A stretch of 64,000 bases of DNA from assembly GCA_024752435.1 (NCBI GenBank), contig CP103035.1, positions 1-64,000 on the forward strand, given 5' to 3'. Shown piece by piece: positions 24,303 to 35,230 of the stretch. Both the position numbers and the translations under genes were made by a program. This DNA is from Allantophomopsis cytisporea (lineage: Eukaryota; Ascomycota; Leotiomycetes; Phacidiales; Phacidiaceae). Numbering within the stretch: the first letter of the stretch is position 1; every line of letters begins with the position of its first letter. A model generated the notes under the pieces. That model saw nothing but the letters and a program-made list of their open reading frames with translations. It did not search any database and was not told the origin of the DNA.

Positions 24303-25138
24303 CATTTACCAATCGATATATCTCAATGCTAAGAGCGATACTTGTCGGTCTCGCTATACTATCTACCTTATACTGAAGTATCTTTTTAAGTGCTTACCAC
24401 CCTCCCATGAAACTCCATACCAGGATAGAGGTCTCTCAACCGCGCTGTCTGCAAATATCGAATTTTTGTTATAGAAAGAGCGTCAGATAGTTTTGCTTGG
24501 TACTTTGTGACAGTGCCTATATTTGCATTGTATAATTTATAAAGTTGGCTTGGAAAAACTAGAACTGGTCGCATAGGGTCAATATCTGCCAGAAACTTAC
24601 TTGACTCTCAGTCGCACCTGAACTCCGAAATCTACGAATACAAGCTCTAAAGCTAGTCTGTCATGATTCGACGAATATATGGATGTATATATGCAAGGCT
24701 ACATACTGGAGAGATTGTTCGAGCCAAATATCAAGTTGATCCTTCGAGAATGTCTCTGTGATTACCGTGGAAGATTATGATCCAGCACGACAGTAGGCAT
24801 AACGATCAGACTCAGTGGAAGTCTACGTTTCCTGTATGCAAATCATGAATAGCATGTCTCAAGTCTTTGCATGAATAGGCCTTGCACTATAAGATTTCTT
24901 CTCTCCGTGTTCTTCACAGTTTCGTAATCAAGGGGTTTCCTCTATTCCTTTCACAAAATGTTGGGGCCTTGAAAAAAGGTCTGAGAACGTTGCCAAAAGT
25001 TGAGGCTTATAAGATCATCATAGTGGAATATCAGTGTTTACAGTTGCAGATACAATGATTCCACTTTTCCCGATGCAAGTTCGCGGAATAATACACGCAA
25101 ACATTCTAACAGAAATACCATGGTTGACAGTAAACATC
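24303..25138. other. Flippase 3' region, no gene
   Basis: About 0.8 kb containing the presumed 3' UTR of the flippase gene. Nothing else recognised. Confidence 0.5.
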
Positions 25139-25285
25139 GCCTCTTGGCTGACCGCAGTCTTAGAATTATTCCTCGGAAACACATTTTCCTATTGTGTATT
25201 CGGATCCTTTGCTGGCTACCACTTCGCATTCGCAGCTATTCTGACTCCGCCATTCGGCATCTCAGAAGCATATTCGGATTCGATT
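25139..25285 (+). pseudogene. Fragment of GPR1/FUN34/YaaH-type transporter
   Basis: One frame reads WLTAVLELFLGNTF, CVFGSFAGYHFAFAA and ILTPPFGISEAYSD. This matches the mid-section of acetate/ammonia transporters of the GPR1/FUN34/YaaH family, where LEFxLGNTFPxVVFxSFGxxW and LTPxFNAYGAYS are conserved. Only about 50 residues are recognisable, without the N-terminal NPAPLG motif or the remaining helices. It is therefore a relic or fragment rather than a gene. The surrounding 139-codon frame (25034-25453) lacks further similarity. Confidence 0.5.
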
Positions 25286-25781
25286 TGTCCAACATTCTCG
25301 ACGGAGATATCTGACCTCAGCTTCTTCGAAACATCAAACTCTGTCTCATTTACCATCAATTCAAGCATCACCGATGGATCCGAAACGTTGGTAGAGACTC
25401 TCTCTCTCTGCCTCGGAATAACACATTGCACAAGGGTGTTTCTCCTACGTTAGAGAGAATTTCATAACTCTCGTGTGCTTCAATGCTCGTTCTCCTCTCG
25501 TGCAGCCGATCGGCTAAGGTTGATTTTAGGACATTAAATTGGTCTGCACTCGTGCATAAAGCTTCAGGCCGAAGGCTTCTAGAGGTCTGAATAGTAATTT
25601 TAATACGTGTTTCAATATCAACACGGTCTGAACTCATGTCATTTAGTATGTTGTGAGTTATACTAGTTAAGAGGCAATATGTGGTGCTGCTGTCCGAGTT
25701 CCCCATAATCACGTTTATCAATTGCAATACAAATCTAATAATTGTTCCTTAACCACCCAACTACTGTTACACATGCAGTCC
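25286..25781. other. Intergenic, downstream of P450 A
   Basis: About 0.5 kb; no gene or repeat recognised. Confidence 0.4.
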
Positions 25782-27476
25782 TTAATTTTCTTCTCTAGGA
25801 GCAAACTTAGCGAGCTTGCCGGACAAAACGGTTGCATGTCCATGATCATGAGTCGACTTATGATCACTGTTGTCGATGCTGCTCCATTTGTACTTTGCTA
25901 GGGCATATGCCACAGTGATATTCACTTGCAGCTTCGCCCAGCGCTTTCCTGGGCAGGGGTGACGACCTTCGCCCCAGCCAACAACTGTGCCAAAGGAGGA
26001 TTGAGTCAGCGGCCTGTATGATCTTGATGAAGAAGAAAGGGTAGGTACTCACAGCCATAAGTTTGTTTCTTGAAGTCATCGTTGCCCTCCAGCCAGCGCT
26101 CAGGCTTGTATTTGGTAGGATCAGGATACAGCTCTTCACTGAAATGTGTCTCTGTGGTGTTGTATATGGCGAAGCTGCCAGCAGGGATTACCTCGGTACT
26201 CCCTGGAATAGGAATCGGACTGGACGAAATGTTCTTGCGCATCATTGTAAAGGCAACCCACATACGGATCGCCTCCTTGAAGCAGATATCTAGTGAAGGA
26301 AATCCCGCTTCCCAGGCCTCAAGCGGCATAGAGTCAAGCTGATCGGCCAAAGGTGCCATTGGATTCTTCGCATGGACTTTTGCGGCAGCCTTGATCTCCG
26401 CATAGATCTTTTCCTGCCAGTGTGGGTAAGTGGCCATGTTGTTCAGCATTTGGCCAATCAGAATGCGAGAGTTGGTTGGGGCAATGAATATGATAGCCAT
26501 GAAGAAGTCGACGATGAGCTCCTTTCTATCGCCGTTGTCAATCATCATCTGGAGATTATCGTCTCGGCGGGGCGCACCCTTCCTCATCCGCCTCTCAACT
26601 ACTGGCACGAAAACACTTTCAAGATATCTCCATCTATAAGACCGCTTCAGGCTATCCATGGATGGCAGCCAAGGTAGGAATACCTTCGTGAAGCTACTGG
26701 AGGCTTGTAGTGTGCTGTACATGTCCAATAAACCCTCAAAGGACTTGGGGTCATCGACGATCTCTTCGCTACAAAACAAAAGGATATCATGTGTAAATAC
26801 GATCCGCGCGCAAGCGACGGCCGGGTTGGTAATACCTGATGGGTCTTTGGACAGCAGCGCATCGAAGACTCCGCGGGTATCGCTGGTGAGCCGCGGAAGA
26901 TGCCTCTTCAACACCTCGGCTTTCTGCATATCGATAAGACGGCGTAGAAAGTAGCTGCGGCCGTTGTGAAAACCAGGCTTGTAAATCTCAGGAACTGGAG
27001 GCACAACACGTAACCCAACTCCTCGGAGACCCGCTCCCTGGACAAAGTCTAGACCCGGAGTGTCCAGAAACATCTTGCGGGAGGCTTCTCCACTGACACC
27101 CACAACATGCTTTTTGCCAACCCAAAAACTGAAGCTGCCCGTCTTGGATTCCTTTATTGCATCTTTCAAAAATTGACTAAGTAGATGTCTTGTGAGCAGG
27201 AAGTCTCGTACTAGTGTCAAACTGAAGCATGGCTCACCTCTTGCGCCACATGAAATTGGCGGCACCAATGAATGGGTATGTATCAGTTGTAAATTTTGGT
27301 GCCCTCTTGTCAATCCTAGGAGTGTATGAGAAGAAGGCAAGGAAGCTCATGAATACAGCCAAAATGGCGCCGAGACCGAGTGTGACCGACGACTGGAAGA
27401 TATCCAGATCCAGTGACTGGAGGAAATCCAGATCCAGTGATGGCATTTTCGCTGGCAAAGTGGATTTCATTTTCAT
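25782..27476 (-). CDS. Cytochrome P450 (A)
   Basis: Three exons (27476-27238, 27176-26053, 25984-25782) joined by 61- and 68-bp introns give 521 residues. The N-terminus has a membrane anchor (SVTLGLGAILAVFMSFLAFF). The heme loop is GWGEGRHPCPGKR with the Cys ligand, the K-helix ExxR is EAIR, and the meander has PERW. The I-helix reads IFIAPTNSRILIG, so the usual acid-Thr pair is missing. That is seen in divergent fungal P450 groups. It is divergently paired with P450 B over a 621-bp promoter. In tetrahydroxanthone-dimer clusters a P450 performs phenol coupling, and this one could do that or another oxidation; the sequence alone does not decide. I start at the ATG at 27476 because the more upstream in-frame starts are non-ATG. 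Confidence 0.88.
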
Positions 27477-28097
27477 AAGCTTGGTCGGGGTTGCCGCACG
27501 CACTGGATCATTGAGCAAGGCTATCAGAAAGACTGGTTTCAATTGAATCTCAACGCGACTATGATATTTACAGATATATATTGAACACCAAGATGGTCAG
27601 TCGTTCGGCTTTGATATTTTGTTCTCGTGCGGAGGATATCCGTGATTGGCTCGGGTGAATGTCATATCAAGAGCGATCCAAAGCCCCGAGCGGGCACCGG
27701 TGCAATCAATCGACAAAGGTAATATTTTGGGTATCTTGTTGACTGAGGCATCAATACAAACCACGGATGGCTGACGGGTAGATAAATTAAATATGAAGTT
27801 ACTATTTTAGATAGTTTCATTTCTAATTAGTTAATTTATTACCTGATGAACATTATCTTATTTTCCAAAATTACTTAGCTCAATAATAGTCGAGATAGCA
27901 ACGAAGTAATAACGTAGTAATATACCAGATCGGGTACATTATAGTCATTTCGGTGTATTGCGAATCCCGGCGGAGCATTTCTGCCCACTTGAAGACAAAT
28001 ACCGCCGTGTGCGACCTGGTATCACTATATCAACCTACCCAAAGCAAGTTTTGCTGGGTGTTCCATAACAAACAAGCACACAACCTGAACCATTACA
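27477..28097. promoter_or_regulatory. Divergent promoter, P450 A / P450 B
   Basis: A 621-bp spacer between two start codons facing away from each other. It holds an AT-rich centre (27780-27930) and a CGG-N7-CCG motif near 27636-27648 of the kind bound by Zn2Cys6 regulators. The match is short and could be chance. Confidence 0.5.
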
Positions 28098-29853
28098 ATG
28101 GCTCATTACTTGGAGATTGTTGGCATCATTGGAGCCTTGTATCTTGTATCGAAGGCATTCAAGATATGGTCACTACGATCCCGTTTCAATAAAGCAGCCA
28201 GTCAATATGGTTGTAAACCCATAAAACGCTATCCCCACCGTGAACCGTTCATGGGAATCGATCTTGCCCGTCTTATCAAAAGAGAAACCGCTCGCGGTAA
28301 AGGCCCAGAAGTATTCGTTAATCTACACAGAACTTATGGAGACACTTTCGAATTCAAGTCTCAGGGCCCGGCACAAATATCAACATGCGATCCCAAGAAC
28401 ATTCAGACCATTGGCTCGACCAAGTTCGACGATTGGGGCGTCGAACCAATCCGTGGTGATCCTTTAGCTCCCTTTCTAGGCAAGGGAGTTCTTACCCATG
28501 ATGGGCAGATATGGAAACGTTCACGCGCTATGATCCGACCAACGTTCAATCGTGCTGAGGTTGCTGACCTTGAGAATTTTGAGACCCACGTTAGCAGTCT
28601 CTTACGTCTCATACCAAAGGATGGGAAAACGGTAGACTTGCAGCCTTTATTCAAGAGATTGGTAAGTCAGGGTTACCCTAATTGATATATATCAAGGAAT
28701 CAATCGCATTGGAAAAGTTGGCTGAATCTGCTTCGATGTTACCAGTTCCTTGATACATCTACGGAGTTTATATTTGGTCGATCAGTGGGATCTCTCGTTC
28801 CTGATTCTCCATTCAATGCCCCCGAGTTCATGCAGGCGTTTGATGCTGCTTCCCTGGGATTCGCACTCCGACTGTAAGCTTTGTATTTCCTGGAATATTT
28901 GATCCACTCTTCCTGAGTATAGACCGCTCATGTTCTCACAACAATGCTCTTTGGCTGCCCTCTCTACTATTTTGGGCCCAGCTAATACAATTCTGCTTCC
29001 TAGTAAGGCAGGGCCATTGGCGCCTCTCCTTTTTTACTTCGACAAATCATGGGAGGAGGCATACACAGTAGTCCACAACTTTGTCGATAAAGAGGTCCGA
29101 AGAGCTCTCCAGCCTTACAGTTCTGCTGATCAGACCAAGAAATTGGGCATCGAGGACAAGCAGAAAGAAAAGTTTATTCTCCTAGATCAAATGACTCAAG
29201 AAACACGGGATCCACTAGAGCTAAGGAACCAAGTCCTCAACATTTTCCTTCCGGCACGCGGTGTCACAGCAATAGCCATAAGCAATGTAATGTTTGAGCT
29301 TGCACGGCATCCAGATTGTTGGGAATCGTTGCGCAGAGAAGTACAAAGTATTGGTGGTCAACCTTTGACATTCGATCTCATCAGAAACCTTACAGTTGCG
29401 AAACAAATCGTCAGCGAAACATTTCGGCTTCACCCTCCGGCGCCGGTGATTACAAGGATAGCACTCAGAGATACTATTTTACCTGTAGGCGGTGGGCCTG
29501 ATCAACACTCACCTCTCTTCGTTCCAAAAGGCACAACTGCGTTATCGAATATCTATGCCCTCCACACTAACCCTGATATCTGGGGTGATGATGCAAAAGA
29601 GTTCAAGCCGCAAAGATGGGCAGAAGGTAAACCGCTGTGGGAATCTAAGTGGCAATATGAACCTTTCTACGGAGGACCAAGAATGTGTCCTGGGCAACAG
29701 ATGGCGCTTACCCAGGTCACATATTTACTGGTCAGGATTACGCAGGAGTTTAAGGGACTGGAGAATAGGGATGAGGTGTATGAGTATCTGGCGCAGGGTG
29801 GGGTGACTGTGGGAAGCATGAATGGCGTCAAAGTCTCACTGACCCCAGCTTGA
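28098..29853 (+). CDS. Cytochrome P450 (B), CYP52/CYP539-like
   Basis: Exons 28098-28661, 28746-28873 and 29004-29853 encode 513 residues. There is an N-terminal anchor (YLEIVGIIGALYLVSKAF), the ExxR motif ETFR followed by LHPPAP, the meander FKPQRW, and the heme loop FYGGPRMCPGQQMAL. The second intron (130 bp) carries a good GCTAATAC branch site. Overall pattern (TKFDDWG, GKGVLTHDGQIWKRSRAMIRPTFNR) is that of the CYP52/CYP539 group, whose founders hydroxylate alkanes and fatty acids. Here the I-helix is FLPARGVTAIA instead of the usual AGRDTTA, so the acid residue of the proton-relay pair is lost. A coupling or atypical oxidation in the pathway is possible. Confidence 0.88.
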
Positions 29854-30873
29854 TATGTGGTTTTTGGTGTATGTCGGCACCGGGATAATTTGTGTTCATA
29901 TTTCATTCTTATCCATTTTAAACAAGTTAAAAATATCTTGATATTTGTTCAATTGCTTCTGGACTGTGGTCCCTAAGTCGAATAACACAAGCAATGCTCC
30001 AATATCAGCCCCAAGCTTGTCAAGCCATGATTTCATTTGACACAGGACTTCTGTACTATCAGTATCTCAAGTTTTACTCTTCTTTCCATTCATCATGTCT
30101 CCTGTTTCAATTTTCATCTGGATTATAAGCCCTTAAGGCCTCTGTTCTGATGCGGCTACATTGCCGTCAGGCAAAGAATGAGGACGAGAACTTCATCAGA
30201 AACACAACCGCAACGCCCCCCCACCAATTCCTCAAACATTTGCTTTAAGACACGAAGTCCCGGGTTCGTAGAAGCGCGACGTACAGATTGTTTGAGGGTT
30301 TAGATACCAATAAAAGCAGTTCACTCAAATACTAGCTAAAACTATTTGTACCGGCAGCATAGTCCTTCTAAGTCGTAGTCAATTAATTGTATTCGAAACT
30401 TCTACAGTGGAGTGGGAAGGCTCTGAAGGGCTTCCCTACAGTTTCCCTTTATGTTTTGATGTGCACAACATTTAAATTTTCGGATGTAGTATAAAGGAAT
30501 TAAAAGTATTATCTATCTTGAATTAACTTTTTATCCAGTGATTTATCAATCAAAAATTGCTTTTGTAACAATATTGTCCCTTTCCAATGTTTAACTTCTT
30601 GGGTGGAAAGAATCAGACCATTTCCACGGACAATTGTAGAACGAATAGCGACCTGTTTATTTTCGGTCGGCACTAGGAACACCAGGAATTACCCCTTTCG
30701 TGTCCCGGACCCCGTAGTAGCCCGAAATCCACAAAACCTACAACCCGCATATATTCGGAGATGCTTTCAGGCCGCTATACATAAGACCAAGAGCTCAATG
30801 GCAAAATAAGATCAATCTAATAGTGACTTCAAAGCTCCCTCTCACATTCAAATTCTTAGTTTCTATTCCAAGA
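29854..30873. other. Intergenic, promoter of questin-oxidase-like gene
   Basis: About 1 kb with no recognised gene. It contains the P450 B 3' UTR, an AT-rich stretch (30440-30600) and the upstream region of the next gene. Confidence 0.5.
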
Positions 30874-32214
30874 ATGGCAGCCTCTCCCATATACCTTGAT
30901 CCCTCCCATGTCGGCATCATAAAAGTTGCTAATATCCCCTCCGCCTCGCTAGCAGAATGCAACAGGCTGTTGATGAAAAATCACGAGGAGTACCACATGT
31001 TCTTTCGTGACACCGCAGGCCACAATCATATTGTGCACAGCCTTCTCACAATTCTCTCCTTGGGAGCCAGCACCCAAGAATTACAGGATCGCTACGATGA
31101 CGGGACCCCGATCCAACGTCCCATTCCTGAGATTGACAATGAGCTGCTCAAGAAGTTGTCAGATCCAGAAATTTTGCTTAAGACCATTGGCGAGATCACG
31201 CAGTACCACACATTCCTCGAGTTCTTCAAGGACGAGATAGCTGCCAAAGGATGGAAAGACGTCATCCAGGAATACGTCTTTGCACGCACCAAGCTTGCCG
31301 ATACTATTCTGGCGCGCATGTATGAGGGTGCTTATCACCCCATCATCCACTTGGGTCTTGGGATTGAGTTTCAACAACCACTCATCGTCGCTGAAGCACT
31401 CGCTCAAGCTGCGGCGCATGACAACAGCAACATCGGGATACTATTCCAGAGCGCCGAGGCCGAAGCAGAGATTGCTTATCCCTCTTTGAAGCCAAAGCCC
31501 ATGATCCAGCTAATTAACGAGGTTCGCGCCAACGACACTGTTCGAACTGCACCCCGTTGGACCGATTTTGGGAATAAGATGCGTGATGGTGTTATTGGTC
31601 GAGCTGGAGAGGAAATGTCAAGCTTGGCCTCGCAGTTCCGAATCCGAAAGGACGAGAAAGAATTGGAGAGAAGGACTGCTGAGATGATTAGCACGTGCGC
31701 TTTTTTTGCTGGAGCTTCACAACACGAAGGTCGGAAGAAAAAGATTGATTTCTTCTATATGCACAACGTGACAAGCAGTCTCTTCTTCACTGTTTTCATC
31801 CGTCAAGACTGGATCAAGTTGGAAGACCGCGTGCGACTGGTTGAGTGGAAAGCACGTCTAGATCTGGCTTGGTATGCTGTCTCTGGATGCGCTGCACTGG
31901 ATGGAAAGTGGATCTCTGATTATTCCAATCCCGAGAGTGATGGCATGGGATGGGAGGACCTATTCGCTGCTGTGAACAAGGAGCACGATGATGGACATGC
32001 AGCAAAATTCATCCGCGCCCTAAAAAATGGAGAACAGGAAAGTAGCAGGTATGAGCAAGGCGAGTGGGAGAGCTATTTTCCTGTGAAGGGTGACATGTGG
32101 CTCAAGTTAGCAAGGATGTGCCAGGATACTACCAAGAATCTTCCCACTGATCTCAAATGGGTGCCGTTCACGGGCTTCGACCAACCGTGGAAGCGACCAG
32201 ATCTGGCGAACTAG
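30874..32214 (+). CDS. Questin-oxidase-like Baeyer-Villiger enzyme (MdpL/GedK type)
   Basis: Single exon, 446 residues from the ATG at 30874; an upstream GTG extension is unlikely. The N-terminal part has the family signature HEEYHMFFRDTAGHNHIVHS followed by LLTILSLGAS. The middle has YHPIIHLGLGIEFQQPLIVAEALAQAA, and the C-terminal half has FFYMHNVTSSLFF and CPYD-region equivalents with several conserved His. This is the questin_oxidase family (PF14027) with no recognisable flavin-binding motif. Known members open anthraquinones such as questin or chrysophanol by a Baeyer-Villiger-type cleavage, giving benzophenones (sulochrin, monodictyphenone). Its presence moves the predicted product from anthraquinone towards benzophenone or xanthone. 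It faces the ligase gene tail-to-tail. Confidence 0.9.
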   Translation: MAASPIYLDPSHVGIIKVANIPSASLAECNRLLMKNHEEYHMFFRDTAGHNHIVHSLLTILSLGASTQELQDRYDDGTPIQRPIPEIDNELLKKLSDPEILLKTIGEITQYHTFLEFFKDEIAAKGWKDVIQEYVFARTKLADTILARMYEGAYHPIIHLGLGIEFQQPLIVAEALAQAAAHDNSNIGILFQSAEAEAEIAYPSLKPKPMIQLINEVRANDTVRTAPRWTDFGNKMRDGVIGRAGEEMSSLASQFRIRKDEKELERRTAEMISTCAFFAGASQHEGRKKKIDFFYMHNVTSSLFFTVFIRQDWIKLEDRVRLVEWKARLDLAWYAVSGCAALDGKWISDYSNPESDGMGWEDLFAAVNKEHDDGHAAKFIRALKNGEQESSRYEQGEWESYFPVKGDMWLKLARMCQDTTKNLPTDLKWVPFTGFDQPWKRPDLAN

Positions 32215-32521
32215 ACAAGATTCTTTTTCACGGATATAGTTTCAAATTAGATATGTCATGATTAAAAAACTATATCGGTATTGAAATTGAGATTTTGAAT
32301 TCAACTTCTAGCCCCTTTTTAAGAGAGTACGTTCATACCGAGCCATCCATGCTCTGGATCAAAGAGAGATAACATACTCCCAATATCTGGCGAAGCGTGA
32401 AATATCTTTAAGGGATGAGGAGATTATTCCCTGCGGTTATTTTTGAAATGTTGAAGTAGCTCAACTGATTCTAAGTGTAGACAAAGATGAAAAGTAGCTC
32501 AAACTGAGAGGACAGGACCAA
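32215..32521. terminator. Convergent 3' region
   Basis: Short spacer between the tail-to-tail questin-oxidase-like and ligase genes. It presumably holds both polyadenylation regions; AT-rich runs lie at 32240-32310. No specific signal is proven. Confidence 0.35.
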
Positions 32522-34465
32522 TCATTCTACCTTATTACTCATTCTTATAACATGCTTCAACACTGCTGCCTGGACCTCCGACTTGATAATCTTATGTGTC
32601 TGGTTAAGAGGGAATTCGACAAGCTCAACTTGCTTCAAAGACGCGAGCCCTCCAAGCGCATAATCTCTCCCAAAAACCGCCCGGACATGTTCCTTGATCT
32701 GCGATTCGGTTTTTCCATTGAATGAACTCAGTACCGCAAAGGGCTCGGCGCCAAGTACATGGTGTGGAGTTGGTACGACGATAGTCTTTTAGGGTGCACA
32801 TTAGTTGAAAGAATTAAATATGAAGGTGGGGAAATCGCTTACCTGAGCACCTGTGAAGGCCTCAATAGAACTCTCGATTACAGCTGGCATGATTGGCACA
32901 CCCGCCCGCTTGAAGAGATCCTTTTTCCTCCCAAGAATAAAGACCAACCCATCCGTATCCACCATTGCAATATCTCCCGTATTGAACCATCTTCCCTTAT
33001 TATCATCGTAAAATGACTCCTCAGATCTGCCACCTAAGTAATGAAAGATAATACTTGGACACAAAATATGAAGCTCCCCGAGTTCTCCTCTTTTTACGAC
33101 ACTGTTTCTTTCTGTGTCCCATAGACGAATGGAGGAACCAGGTGCCACCGTTCCAATGGGACAGATTTCGCCAAAAAATGGGATGCTTGAAGGTGGTGTT
33201 TTAAAGAAAGGCCAAATAAAGGACCCACCACCCTCGGTCATACCATGATTCACACAGACCTGCGAACTTGGAAACAATGCCGCGCATTTGATCATAATAT
33301 CCTTTGTGACGGCATCCCCACCGACTTGGATTTTCTTCACAGAGCTGACATCTAGAGACCTTGCGATAAGCTCAGCTGCCATCTCATGGACCATGGGTGG
33401 TGTAAGCACGATGAAGGTAGCTCTGAACTGCCTGATAGCTTCAGCAGAATCACGAACGCTGAAATTTTGTCCCGTCATGATCACAGCACCACCGGCTTGC
33501 CAGGTTTGTAGCGTCTGCGCGGGAGCTATTCCTCTCGAGTTATGTGGCTGCTGTAGAGCAAATGCGCCAGCTTCAGAGTCGACGAGCCAAGATTGAGAGT
33601 TGAGGACATGAGACATGCCTGCCACAAGCAATGGACAGCCTTTTGGAACACCGGATGTGCCAGAGGTGTACATAATTGAGTGGATTCGCCTTGGGTTATC
33701 ATGCCGTGCAGCGGCCACGATGGCGGCTTCGTCGATAGGAAATTTCACCACTCCAGCCGCAATATCCACCAGAGACTTCCAACCTGGGGTTCTGGAACGC
33801 GATAGAGAGATACGGATAGGCTGAGGAAGTTGCAGCTCAGACATCGCAACATGTAGAGCTTTCCCACTCGAACCATCAGGTGCAACAACTATCTGCGGCT
33901 TTATGGTCTGAAGTATCTGCTTGAGCGCCGTGAAACCCGAGATATCTAGTAAGGAGGGATCAAGGCTGACGTAGGTGATTCGAAGTAGAATGCATGCCCA
34001 TAAGAGAATCGTGTACTCACCACCATTGGGGATGAGCATAACCAGAGTACTGTTGGGTTGAGCCCCGTCAGCTAGGAGCCCAGCGGCGAGTCTCACAGCG
34101 GCGCAGTGAAGTTGACGGTAGGTGAGGGTGAGGCATGAAGGCTGTTGAACTGGTTGGTTGTAGAGGTATAAGTCGCCGCTCGTTTGTTGATGAGGCCTCT
34201 CATTACCTGATATAAATTCGTCGAGGCAATCTGCACGCTGAAACATGCAAATCACAGCTGGGCCATCAGGATTCTTCTTCAGCCCCTGCTCAATATGCTC
34301 AAACACAGACAACCGATCCCAAGCATGTCCAGTGATCTCAGCCAACTGCTCGGTGGATGGCTTTTCTTCATCTTTCTCCTTCTTTCCCGAAAATAGCAAT
34401 GACAAAAGAAAAGACCGGATGGGCCCAAGGAATAAACACGCAATTGCTAAGAAAAGGAACGACAT
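32522..34465 (-). CDS. Acyl-CoA synthetase-like AMP-binding protein (MdpI type)
   Basis: Two exons (34465-32843, 32785-32522; 57-bp intron) give 628 residues. The N-terminus is a hydrophobic anchor (LFLAIACLFLGPIRSFLLSLLF) followed by a Lys/Glu-rich linker. Adenylation motifs present are YTSGTSGVPKG (phosphate loop), NHGMTEGGG, GRWFNTGDIAMVDTDG and GRKKDLFKRAGV. The C-terminal catalytic Lys lies in NQTHKIIKSE. These proteins activate carboxylates as acyl-AMP/CoA. Monodictyphenone-type clusters carry a homologue (MdpI) whose step is not firmly settled. Here it might activate the acid freed by the questin-oxidase-like enzyme, but this is inference. The start at 34465 is the first ATG; the upstream extension begins at GTG. 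Confidence 0.85.
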
Positions 34466-35230
34466 GTCGATGCACACTATAAGAATTGAATACACGTGAC
34501 AACCGATGAATGTTAATTGTTTCTACGTCTTCTCGCTGCACCGTGTAAGAAGTAAATACACGTGACATCTGAATAATGTCAATCGTTTCTACCTCTTCCT
34601 CGCAAATATAGGATGAAAAGTAAGTCTACAAGGTAGTAATAACGCGGTTCGTAGGAGCAACGCTTTTGTCCGAAAAAGACAAAGTCAATAGTTGTCGGAG
34701 AATACTGGGATCGGGAATCGGAAATCAGCAGGGGTATATCGGGACAAGCGAAAACGGGCATAGAATTCAGAGGCACAAGTACACACAGTGCGTTTACAAT
34801 CCTAGTACTTTCTATTCAATAGGTCTGTCAGATATACTGATCCTCAGATATCATTTCATGCAGGTCCGGCTTAAGGGCTTGACTTGGTCGGACTTTGGCC
34901 ATGAGAAGAGTTGGCGTCAAAACATTTAGATCTCTAAAGGCTTGGAAATTCGGTATGTCGTAGGAAGCTCTCTGTGACAACTCTTCGGGTTCAGGAGTAA
35001 TCGAGTTTGAAGGCTAGATATCACATTTATTCCCAGGATACTTTCTGAGATTGCGTAAACTCAAAACCTCACAATCTGCTGTAGTCCTAATGTATTGATC
35101 TAAATTCCCACGTCAAACATACTTTCCAGTGAGAACAAAAAATTCTATATTTGTCATTGAGAGCAATTACTATCACGACTAATTAAGTACATGCCAAAAT
35201 TCCCCATCGCTTTCTCTCTTGGCCAATACA
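34466..35230. other. Upstream region of the ligase gene
   Basis: About 0.77 kb without a gene. It contains the E-box direct repeat (34489-34602), then unremarkable sequence up to the 3' end of the NmrA-type gene. Confidence 0.5.
34489..34602 (-). promoter_or_regulatory. 66-bp-period direct repeat with CACGTG boxes
   Basis: Two copies (34489-34536 and 34555-34602) share about 48 bp at roughly 80% identity. Each begins AATACACGTGAC, placing a palindromic CACGTG (34493-34498 and 34559-34564) just upstream of the ligase start. CACGTG is the binding core of bHLH regulators. The duplication could double a control site, but no binding is shown. Confidence 0.6.

Noticed and set aside
27211..27237. 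A 27-bp intron (GTGAGCC...ACTAG) in P450 A
   Set aside because: Too short for splicing. The 61-bp intron ending at 27177 restores the conserved N-terminal sequence in frame.
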